From the NCBI GenBank assembly GCA_013287765.1, contig JABDDD010000009.1, forward strand, positions 1 to 53,251: a stretch of DNA of 53,251 bases, given 5' to 3'. The first letter of the stretch is position 1. Each line of letters begins with the position of its first letter. The position numbers were made by a program, and so were the translations under genes. Of this stretch, positions 36,522-43,216 are shown in pieces. Source of the stretch: Gammaproteobacteria bacterium (GTDB lineage Bacteria > Pseudomonadota > Gammaproteobacteria > DSM-16500). The notes beneath the pieces were generated by a model. That model was given only the letters and a program-made list of their open reading frames with translations, was not told where the DNA came from and made no database searches.

Positions 36522-36885
36522 ACAAATACCCCATCAAATGAATTAATTTTTCTTTTTTATGTTCTGGAAAAACATCCACTTCAATTTCTTTAATATGTAG
36601 ATTAGCTGTTTTTTTAAGATAAGCATGATAGTCCCATCTTTGACCTAGCATAATTATATTTTTTTCTAATTCATCTGGTTGATTTGGTAAGATTAAAAGC
36701 CCCGCACGGGTTTCGTTTATAATCTGCGTTGCAACCCACATCGCTATTATTTTCTGTTGCAAATAGGCGGTATGATTAATATTTTCTGCTGTTGCTTTAA
36801 TAATAGCAGTCAGCGCAATACTTAAAATCACTAAAGCAATTAAAATTTCAATTAAAGTAAATCCAGCATTAGTTTTGATAGGCAT
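36502..36885 (-). CDS. gspI: Type II secretion minor pseudopilin GspI
   Basis: 127 residues. Leader MPIKTNAG then [20 protein letters not shown] with Glu5; the C-terminal WVATQIINETR segment fits GspI. It nucleates the tip complex with GspJ and GspK. Overlaps gspH by 17 bases. Confidence 0.92.
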   Translation of the reverse strand: MPIKTNAGFTLIEILIALVILSIALTAIIKATAENINHTAYLQQKIIAMWVATQIINETRAGLLILPNQPDELEKNIIMLGQRWDYHAYLKKTANLHIKEIEVDVFPEHKKEKLIHLMGYLYAQSGG

Positions 36886-37363
36886 GTTGTTTTATCTCGC
36901 CATTCGCATGTCCTGCTATTTCAATCATAGGCGCATTATTTTTCAGACCGATTAATATTTTAAAAGGCGTGATTTCACCATTTTCAAAAAAAATAATTTG
37001 CGGATGATGCTTTAAGTTTGAAGCTTCAGTATGCGGATTTTTTAATAAAATATTAATATCTTTAGGAATAGCATAGGGGCGTAAATTGCGATCATGCAAA
37101 TCTTGCCATATATTTTTTGAATTATTTTGCAAAACGACTATTTTATAACGCGCATTGTCCAATTGAAATCCTAATGTCCCAGGCCATAATAAAGCTTTTT
37201 GTTCAGTGAGTTCCATCAGCTGAATCAGATTTTCTGCTTGAAGAATCACGGCTTTTTTTTGATTTTGATTAATTGTTAAAAGTGCCACAGCTGTGACAAT
37301 ACTAATAATCACTAAAACAATTAGGATTTCAATCAGAGTAAATCCGCTATTTTGTGGTCTCAT
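36869..37363 (-). CDS. gspH: Type II secretion pseudopilin GspH
   Basis: 164 residues from ATG 37363; an in-frame ATG at 37375 would add four residues and cannot be ruled out. Leader MRPQNSG then [20 protein letters not shown] with Glu5. The C-terminal beta domain has [14 protein letters not shown]. GspH joins the tip complex to the GspG fibre. The start lies within the 3' end of gspG. Confidence 0.88.
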   Translation of the reverse strand: MRPQNSGFTLIEILIVLVIISIVTAVALLTINQNQKKAVILQAENLIQLMELTEQKALLWPGTLGFQLDNARYKIVVLQNNSKNIWQDLHDRNLRPYAIPKDINILLKNPHTEASNLKHHPQIIFFENGEITPFKILIGLKNNAPMIEIAGHANGEIKQHAYQN

Positions 37364-37775
37364 TTGAATCCGCATTCAAATTGCCAATACCTGTGGGTCC
37401 ATAGCTAAAAATATTTAGTTTGTCATCTTCATTTAAATATTGGTAATTTTTCCCCCAAGGATCGACGGGTAATTGTTGTAGATAACCATCTGATTTCCAA
37501 TTCGCAGGAATAGGCTCACTGGTCGGTTTGCTAATGAGCGCTTGTAATCCTTGATCTGTAGAAGGATAAAACCCATTATCGAGTTTATATAAATCAAGCG
37601 CGCTTTGAATAGCTAGCATGTCTTGTTTAGCTTTAACCAGACGAGCTTGTTCGGGTCGGCTCATGATTTTTGGCACAACAATAGCTGCTAAAATACCTAG
37701 AATAACCACGACAACCATCACTTCAATTAAAGTAAACCCTTTGATTTTATTATTAAAAGATGAAATTTTGTACAT
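37347..37775 (-). CDS. gspG: Type II secretion major pseudopilin GspG
   Basis: 142 residues. Leader ending IKG, then [20 protein letters not shown] with Glu5, followed by the conserved [20 protein letters not shown] and calcium-region segment DPWGKNYQY. GspG forms the pseudopilus fibre that pushes substrates through the secretin. First gene of gspG-H-I-J-K-L-M, all overlapping. gspD, gspE and gspF are not in the window. Confidence 0.97.
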   Translation of the reverse strand: MYKISSFNNKIKGFTLIEVMVVVVILGILAAIVVPKIMSRPEQARLVKAKQDMLAIQSALDLYKLDNGFYPSTDQGLQALISKPTSEPIPANWKSDGYLQQLPVDPWGKNYQYLNEDDKLNIFSYGPTGIGNLNADSNETTK

Positions 37776-37819
37776 AAACCCTACCTTTTTATTATTTTGT
37801 GCGCAATTTTGAATAAGAG

Positions 37820-37825
37820 ATTATA
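37820..37825 (-). promoter_or_regulatory. Possible -10 box of the gspG operon
   Basis: TATAAT on the minus strand about 45 bases before the gspG start. No convincing -35 is found at standard spacing, so this is tentative. Confidence 0.35.
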
Positions 37826-37896
37826 CTATAAACATAAATAAGAAAAACTCTATTTGCTAATAGGTGTTAAATAGGCCTTCTTCGAGGGGAGTCTTT

Positions 37897-38379
37897 ATGA
37901 ATGCACGAGATCTGCATGATTCTAATGATGAAGTTCAAAATAGTGCTTATTTACAATTAATGCGTCTGTTAGTCATTGGTAATCAAGATAAAACAATCCC
38001 CTCAGAAATTAAAGAAAAATTGGCACAAATTGCCAATGAATATAATGCAGTTCTAAAAAGCGAGCATGAACTGGGTCGGGATGTACATAAAAGATTATTG
38101 TCTACTTTGGTCGAACAGCTTTTGGTTATATGTAATTCTAAAGATTTGAATAGACCTGAGGTTAAATCATTATTATCTTTCATGAAAGACACACTTAAAT
38201 TTGTTAAAACAGTGATTGATGGTAAACTGAAAGATCAACTAAACTATAGAGCTGAATTAAATAAAAATGTTGAAAAATTAAACGATATTTTTAGAAAAAG
38301 TGGAAGTAAAAATGAAAGCAGAGATGAAAAAGCAGAAAAGCCAGTACCAACAAGAAATCGCAAAATGTCAGGCAATTAA
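37897..38379 (+). CDS. Small helical protein of unknown function
   Basis: 160 residues from ATG 37897, preceded by GAGGGGAG. It is almost wholly helical, charged, without signal or membrane segment; the last 30 residues are basic and disordered-looking (KNESRDEKAEKPVPTRNRK). Not recognised. It lies at the edge of the Dot/Icm locus, divergent from the gsp operon, followed by two more unrecognised genes. Size, soluble nature and location make a Dot/Icm substrate or accessory protein possible. Confidence 0.6.
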   Translation: MNARDLHDSNDEVQNSAYLQLMRLLVIGNQDKTIPSEIKEKLAQIANEYNAVLKSEHELGRDVHKRLLSTLVEQLLVICNSKDLNRPEVKSLLSFMKDTLKFVKTVIDGKLKDQLNYRAELNKNVEKLNDIFRKSGSKNESRDEKAEKPVPTRNRKMSGN

Positions 38380-38480
38380 AACATTGCTATTTTCGCCGGT
38401 TTTGTTTAAAATATAATCATGGAAATTGCTTAACTTAACAATAGTAGGATAATAAGTTTTAGTGTTTTTCGGAGGGGTGT

Positions 38481-38723
38481 ATGTTTAATAAGTTGCTAAG
38501 CGAAACTGAAGTAGAAGTAAAAACCAGTGCAGCAGCGCTGACAAGTGCTGCCAATCAGTCAATAAAAAGCTTTTTGGAAACAGCCCAAAAAGTGGGAGAC
38601 GCGCTGCAACGAGAAATAAAAAGTCGATTGGAAGCTAATGTCACATTAAAAGCGCAAGCAACGCAAGGCAGAGCAATCAACAGAAAAGAATCAGCAGCAG
38701 AAATTAAAAAGTTTAAACGTTAA
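38481..38723 (+). CDS. 80-residue amphipathic helical protein, unknown
   Basis: Starts MFNKLLSETEVEVKTSAAAL; a long Ala/Ser/Lys-rich amphipathic helix (phasin-like in composition only) with a basic C-terminus ending KKFKR. GGAGGGG precedes the ATG, a very strong ribosome site, so it is likely expressed well. Not recognised. It may be cotranscribed with the gene at 38756 (32 bases on). Confidence 0.6.
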   Translation: MFNKLLSETEVEVKTSAAALTSAANQSIKSFLETAQKVGDALQREIKSRLEANVTLKAQATQGRAINRKESAAEIKKFKR

Positions 38724-38755
38724 ACCGGATTTATTATAAAGATTAGGAGATCACA

Positions 38756-39535
38756 ATGTTTGACCGGTTACAAAAACCTTTTTTGACGGTTGAAACCGGT
38801 GAAGCTTACCAGCCTATCCGGCTGACTTTTGATTTATTGCGTCCAGATTTGTTACCGCAAATTTTGGCCGAGATAAAATGCATTCAAAAAAATACCACTA
38901 CTAATGCTTGGACATGGTATTGGAAAGAAGAATGCGAAGATTTACATTTTGATTCTATCGATTCTTTCAGAAAAAACCCAGATCATCCTGTTCGTTTAGG
39001 CACAATTAGCATGCGTGAAGGCAAGGTTTTTATTAATCTCCCTTCTTTTAAACGTGGTTGTTTAGCCGTTCCTTTTTTTTACCGTTTAGTGAAAAAAGAC
39101 ATAATGGTTGTACACTCTGCCGATTTTATTAATAAAGTTTTTGCGTTAGACGAACGGTTGCCGCATGGATTTTCTGAGTTATTTAAAGAAGAAGAACTAG
39201 AACGAATCATGAATGAACGTATCTCGGATTATGATAGTGTCAAAGAACGCTGTGAAAAAGCGGCAACGCCTGAAGAAGCTTTTAAAGTGTTATCAGATTA
39301 TACCAATACCGAAGCCAAAAAACGCTTACCTTACGCAGAGCGCTATTTATTCGACTTATCAGCTAACATAGAAGATGTGGAAGTTGTTTTTTTAGCATTT
39401 TATATTTATCTTAGGGGTCGAGAATTAGTTGCCATTAAACGATGGTTTGGCCAAACGGGTTATACTTTAGCAGATGCCGTGCATGAAAGCGTGCATCAAG
39501 TGTTTGGTGATATGGGTATGGATATTATTGAATAA
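38756..39535 (+). CDS. Unrecognised 259-residue soluble protein beside icmTS
   Basis: No signal peptide or membrane segment. The N-terminal half is mixed alpha/beta with aromatic-rich AWTWYWKEECEDLHF; the C-terminal half is helical. Near the end LADAVHESVHQVFGD holds His-Glu-x-x-His-like spacing (HESVH), the zinc-peptidase pattern, but no third ligand could be placed. AGGAG precedes the start. It lies between the small helical genes and icmS, converging with icmTS across a long palindrome. Confidence 0.65.
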   Translation: MFDRLQKPFLTVETGEAYQPIRLTFDLLRPDLLPQILAEIKCIQKNTTTNAWTWYWKEECEDLHFDSIDSFRKNPDHPVRLGTISMREGKVFINLPSFKRGCLAVPFFYRLVKKDIMVVHSADFINKVFALDERLPHGFSELFKEEELERIMNERISDYDSVKERCEKAATPEEAFKVLSDYTNTEAKKRLPYAERYLFDLSANIEDVEVVFLAFYIYLRGRELVAIKRWFGQTGYTLADAVHESVHQVFGDMGMDIIE

Positions 39536-39561
39536 AAATAGTCTTTGTACACTTTTGAGAA

Positions 39562-39655
39562 GTAGGGTGGGCAAAGGAGCGCTTTTTGCGACGTGCCCAC
39601 CAATTAGCGCTATTTGGTGGGCACGTCGCAAAAAGCGCTCCTTTGCCCACCCTAC
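39562..39655. repeat. 94-base near-perfect palindrome
   Basis: Centred on AGCGCT (39606..39611); every base pairs with its mirror except 39604/39613. Each arm starts GTAGGGTGGGCAAAGGAGCG. It lies between the convergent gene at 38756 and icmS and would form a very stable hairpin in RNA from either side, so it may end both transcripts. The arm type (GTAGGGTGG...CCACCAA) recurs once at 48278..48317, so it belongs to a dispersed REP/REPIN-like family. Confidence 0.9.
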
Positions 39656-39697
39656 ATCAAACCACATGATTCAAAAAATCTAAGGCGAAAAAATTTT

Positions 39698-40036
39698 TCA
39701 ATCATACATCAGCTGATCCAATGCAGTCATTTCACCGCGAGGGGTCGGTAGCACTAATTCATGCAAAACATCTGTCATGCATAATAAGCGCAATGCATTC
39801 GGGGTAATGTCATCAAAGACTGCTTTCACTCCGAGAGTTGCGCCTTCTGTTTCTTCAAAGGTAACGCCAATACCATAGCCTAAACAAAGCGAGGATAATT
39901 GATCAGCACGTTTTGCGATAGCAGGTAATAAGGCTGTGGGTGAAAACACTTCTTCAATCGTCATCGGCCGGCCATTTAATACGAAGCGAGCGCTAATTGA
40001 TCTTGCTATTTTGCACATCATTTGTGAAACATCCAT
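39698..40036 (-). CDS. icmS: IcmS, Dot/Icm type IVB adaptor subunit
   Basis: 112 residues from ATG 40036 (AGAGGA before it); a longer frame to 40120 overlaps icmT and is not used. ALLPAIAKRADQLSSLCLGY, ATLGVKAVFDDITPNALRLL, CMTDVLHELV and a final LDQLMYD are close to L. pneumophila IcmS (114 residues). Small acidic chaperone that pairs with IcmW to deliver effectors to the DotL coupling complex. Downstream of icmT by 10 bases. Confidence 0.96.
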   Translation of the reverse strand: MDVSQMMCKIARSISARFVLNGRPMTIEEVFSPTALLPAIAKRADQLSSLCLGYGIGVTFEETEGATLGVKAVFDDITPNALRLLCMTDVLHELVLPTPRGEMTALDQLMYD

Positions 40037-40046
40037 ACAGTTCCTC

Positions 40047-40289
40047 TTACTTTTTCCACCAAGGTTGAGAAATTTTACGCGGACCTGCAACATAGGCACG
40101 CAGCCAACGGACAAAGACAATTAATGAAAAACCATAGCGTTCTAAGGCGGCAAAAAAAACAGTCGCAATGACTGCAAAAATAAATGTCCATAAACGAATA
40201 TGGAATAATAAAATCACTAAAGGAAAACAGGCTCTAAAATCGAGAAAGAATAATCGAACAGTTCTTGATGAGTCTCGCCAATGAGCCAT
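40047..40289 (-). CDS. icmT: IcmT, Dot/Icm inner-membrane protein
   Basis: 80 residues, near the 86 of L. pneumophila. HWRDSSRTVRLFFLDFRACF at the start, a membrane hairpin (LVILLFHIRLWTFIFAVIAT), then ERYGFSLIVFVRWLRAYVAG with the basic C-terminus. IcmT is needed for pore function and egress in Legionella. First gene of icmTS, divergent from dotDCB. Confidence 0.95.
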   Translation of the reverse strand: MAHWRDSSRTVRLFFLDFRACFPLVILLFHIRLWTFIFAVIATVFFAALERYGFSLIVFVRWLRAYVAGPRKISQPWWKK

Positions 40290-40376
40290 GGGTTTTTCCC
40301 TTATTTTCTTAATTTCGCTGCTTGCGATTAATTATCCTGTATTTTACAGCCTCTGTCATCTCACTTTTAAACTCGC

Positions 40377-40405
40377 TTGACAATAGTCTTTCATCTTGAT
40401 TGAAT
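40377..40405 (+). promoter_or_regulatory. Possible dotDCB promoter
   Basis: TTGACA (40377..40382) and TTGAAT (40400..40405), spaced 17 bases, about 50 bases before dotD. The -35 is perfect, the -10 weak (4 of 6), which suits an activated promoter. No clear PmrA-type tandem box was found in the 165-base icmT-dotD gap. Confidence 0.4.
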
Positions 40406-40454
40406 GCAAGATATCCTATTTTTTCTTAAGACGCGGTTTTCAGGAAGTAATTTT

Positions 40455-40919
40455 ATGACTATCCGGTATGTCTTCATTTTTATTTTTGGGTTGATATTGG
40501 CAGGCTGCACGCCGCCGCCTGAACCACCGCCTCCTGATAACTCAGGCGCATCGCTTGCAGAAGCCTCTTATTCTATTAGCCGTTCACTGGTTGATCTTGC
40601 AGCCACAGCACAAGCGGCGCATCCTATGCCTTGTATTGCGCCTTCGCCCAACCCTGCAGCTTATGGTATGGGGGGGCTTGCGACTATTGATTGGTCAGGT
40701 CCTATTGAACCGGTGATTGCGCAAATTGCCAGAGTGTCTAATTATCATTTACGTGTGTTAGGCACAGAACCTGCTATACCTGTATTAGTAACAGTTTATG
40801 ATAAAAATATGATGATTGCAGATATTCTACGGGATATAGGCTATCAAGGCGGTAGACGTGCAGCCGTTGTGGTTTTTCCTGAAAGTCGCGTGATTGAGTT
40901 ACGTTATGCTAAAAATTAA
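40455..40919 (+). CDS. dotD: DotD, Dot/Icm outer-membrane core lipoprotein
   Basis: 154 residues from ATG 40455 (AGGAAG before it). Lipobox LILAGC gives a lipid-anchored Cys near residue 19, followed by a proline-rich stretch (TPPPEPPPPDN). The C-terminal part with WSGPIEPVIAQIARVSNYHL and VLVTVYDKN is the DotD secretin-like N0 domain. With DotC it places DotH in the outer membrane. First of dotD-dotC-dotB, overlapping dotC. Confidence 0.95.
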   Translation: MTIRYVFIFIFGLILAGCTPPPEPPPPDNSGASLAEASYSISRSLVDLAATAQAAHPMPCIAPSPNPAAYGMGGLATIDWSGPIEPVIAQIARVSNYHLRVLGTEPAIPVLVTVYDKNMMIADILRDIGYQGGRRAAVVVFPESRVIELRYAKN

Positions 40920-41739
40920 AAAAATATTTTTTATTTTAATGCTAATCAGCCTACTGTCTGCTTGCCAAACAGAACATACAACAATTGATCCAACTAATCT
41001 ACATCAACTGGAAAGTTTAAACCAAGGTGATACACCGCTGCCTTCTCCAGAACCTGTGCCAAAACCTAATGCTTATGGTGGAGGCGGTATTCGTTCTAAA
41101 GCGTTAGCAGATGCAGCTCTCACATTAGGTGCGCAAGGTGGTCTTGCTTGGGCTTCTAAACAGATTAATCATCGCGTACAGGAAGATAAATGGAATCTTG
41201 AAACGATTTATAATTTTAATGCAATGATGTTAAGTCATGGTGTTTTACCACCGGTTTTAGCGCAAGGGGATAATAGTTTAAATTTAGCTGATCCCAATAC
41301 TATTCGTATTGCTGATCGTACTTATAAAATTATCTCGCAAGCGCGATTTGTGACAACACCGCCCAATTGGCGTGATTATTTATGGATGAGTTATCCAACG
41401 CCTGAGCTGCCTAATCAAGTTTTATTTCCGCGCACGGCTGGGGAGCAAGCTATTTGGAAAAAAGCGATTCATCTTGGCTGGGAAAAAGGGATTGAACAAG
41501 CGTTTAATATTTATCGACAAAGTTTAAATCGTTTAAAACGCGACTATGCAGGAATGATTCTTTATCGTAAACTTTTACAATCGCATATGGTGAGTCCGCC
41601 TTTTGTTGCTAAAACCGAGTTGGGTGTAACAGGAAATGGCACGGATATGCGTATTAATGATCAAGTGTTACGTATTGTTGAATTACCTAAACTACAAACT
41701 GATAGCCGCACTTGGAATGCTATCGTGGTGAAATCATGA
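40906..41739 (+). CDS. dotC: DotC, Dot/Icm outer-membrane lipoprotein
   Basis: 277 residues from ATG 40906; an in-frame TTG at 40894 is less likely. Lipobox LLSAC places the anchor near residue 20. Family-typical segments include RSKALADAALTLGAQGGLAW, PPNWRDYLWMSYP and YRKLLQSHMVSPPFVA. It works with DotD to target DotH. Its stop overlaps the dotB start (ATGA), coupling their translation. Confidence 0.95.
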   Translation: MLKIKKIFFILMLISLLSACQTEHTTIDPTNLHQLESLNQGDTPLPSPEPVPKPNAYGGGGIRSKALADAALTLGAQGGLAWASKQINHRVQEDKWNLETIYNFNAMMLSHGVLPPVLAQGDNSLNLADPNTIRIADRTYKIISQARFVTTPPNWRDYLWMSYPTPELPNQVLFPRTAGEQAIWKKAIHLGWEKGIEQAFNIYRQSLNRLKRDYAGMILYRKLLQSHMVSPPFVAKTELGVTGNGTDMRINDQVLRIVELPKLQTDSRTWNAIVVKS

Positions 41740-42878
41740 CGAATGAATTTTTATTTCCGCAAGAACCAATTCGGTTATCAATAGAAATCGCTAATGAAAT
41801 TTTAATTCATTGCGTAAAGCTTGGTGCATCTGATATTACCCTGCAAACGGGAGAGGCGATTTTTGCTGAAATTTACGGACGTTTAAAAAAAGTAACGCGA
41901 AGACGTTTATCCAATACTGAAGTAGGAGAGATCATTAATGCCATGTACGGTCCTAACGGTACTGCGCAAATTATGTCGGGCAAAGATGTTGATACGCATT
42001 ATGAAATTCGTCCTAATCGAACGGATCGTTATCGTTTTCGTATTAATGCGACTGGGTGTTTAGTCGAAGGGCATGATGGTATTCAAATTACCGCGCGAAC
42101 GATTCCAAGTGATCCGCCCAAGATGGAAACGATGAATTTACCGCAAGATATTTTAGATGCGATTGCGCCTGAGCAAGGGATTGTCTATGTAACAGGTGCC
42201 ACGGGTTCTGGAAAAAGTACGCTGCTTGCCTCGATTATTCGGTCGATTGCTGAAAATGCGGAGAGTAATCGTAAAATTTTAACGTATGAATCGCCTATTG
42301 AATTTGTATATGATTCAGTTGAAAAAATTTCAAGTATTGTCAGTCAATCTGAAATACCACGACATTTACCTAGTTTTGCAGCGGGTGTGCGTAATGCGCT
42401 GCGACGTAAACCAAGATTAATTTTAGTCGGCGAAGCACGCGATATGGAAACGATCAGTGCTGCGATGGAAGCGGCTATGACAGGTCATCCGGTGTATACC
42501 ACTTTGCACAGTAATAGTGTCGCAGAAACGGTGCGGCGATTGGTGACCAGTTATCCCGCTGAAGAACGGGCGGGACGTACGATTGATTTGATTGAAACAA
42601 TGCGGCTGATCATTTCTCAGCGTTTATTGCCAACGGTTGATGGCAAACGAGTGGCGGTGCGTGAGTATTTAGTATTTGATGAGAAAATTCGCGATATTTT
42701 GCTTGAAACTGATCCTAATAATATTACAGCGACAGTGCGTAAAATGGTACGTGAACAAGGCAGAACGCTTGCGATGGATGTTAAAGAAAAATTTGATGCA
42801 GGTTTAATTACCGAAAGATTATACCGAGTGATTGCAGAGCAGGCGAAACGAGAAGATAAAGATTTGGGGATTAGTTAA
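41736..42878 (+). CDS. dotB: DotB, Dot/Icm secretion ATPase (PilT-like)
   Basis: 380 residues from ATG 41736, close to L. pneumophila DotB (377). Walker A GATGSGKST at residues 154-162, Asp box and Walker B RKPRLILVGEARDMET, and the His box MTGHPVYTTLHSNSV. Hexameric cytosolic ATPase that docks on DotO and drives effector transport. Last of dotDCB; a hairpin-rich element follows. Confidence 0.97.
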   Translation: MTNEFLFPQEPIRLSIEIANEILIHCVKLGASDITLQTGEAIFAEIYGRLKKVTRRRLSNTEVGEIINAMYGPNGTAQIMSGKDVDTHYEIRPNRTDRYRFRINATGCLVEGHDGIQITARTIPSDPPKMETMNLPQDILDAIAPEQGIVYVTGATGSGKSTLLASIIRSIAENAESNRKILTYESPIEFVYDSVEKISSIVSQSEIPRHLPSFAAGVRNALRRKPRLILVGEARDMETISAAMEAAMTGHPVYTTLHSNSVAETVRRLVTSYPAEERAGRTIDLIETMRLIISQRLLPTVDGKRVAVREYLVFDEKIRDILLETDPNNITATVRKMVREQGRTLAMDVKEKFDAGLITERLYRVIAEQAKREDKDLGIS

Positions 42879-42896
42879 AAACATGAATAAGTATCG

Positions 42897-43002
42897 CTTC
42901 TCCCCTGGTAGGGAGAAGCTGGCACAAAGTGCCTGATGAGGGGTGTTTTTAGCTGCAAAACGTGTTAAAAACACCCCTCACCCGCCGCCACAAGGGGAGA
43001 AG
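42897..43002. repeat. Multi-hairpin MITE/REPIN-like element after dotB
   Basis: Outer arms CTTCTCCCCT (42897..42906) and AGGGGAGAAG (42993..43002) enclose an inner 15-base inverted repeat, 42937..42951 with 42966..42980. The left part alone makes two more hairpins: CTTCTCCC with GGGAGAAG, and GGCAC-AAA-GTGCC. It is built from two inverted copies of a repeat type common in proteobacterial intergenic DNA. It separates dotB from the convergent DUF1328 gene and probably terminates both. Confidence 0.85.
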
Positions 43003-43016
43003 TGACAAAGCATTTA

Positions 43017-43184
43017 TTAAGGTCTGCGTCTCATTAATTGCATGATAAGCGCAACCAAAAATAATATCAGAAAAATAAAGAAAATCACTTTAGCAATTTG
43101 CGCTGATGCGACCGCAATCCCGGTAAATCCAAGCAATCCTGCAATAATTGCAACCACTAAAAAAGTTAATACCCAAGTTAACAT
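43017..43184 (-). CDS. DUF1328 small membrane protein
   Basis: 55 residues: starts [20 protein letters not shown] and has a second hydrophobic stretch ([18 protein letters not shown]), ending [24 protein letters not shown] is the recognisable DUF1328 (YtjA-like) pattern. AGGAG lies eight bases before the ATG. Inner-membrane protein of unknown role, often stress-linked. It sits downstream of dotA by 32 bases on the same strand, so may be cotranscribed. Confidence 0.85.
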   Translation of the reverse strand: MLTWVLTFLVVAIIAGLLGFTGIAVASAQIAKVIFFIFLILFLVALIMQLMRRRP

Positions 43185-43216
43185 AGCTTTTACTCCTGTA
43201 TATTATCGTAAGAACA

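Noticed and set aside
40290-40454. PmrA-type tandem TTAA boxes before icmT or dotD
   Set aside because: Several TTAA stretches occur but none at the tandem spacing expected; AT-rich background explains them.
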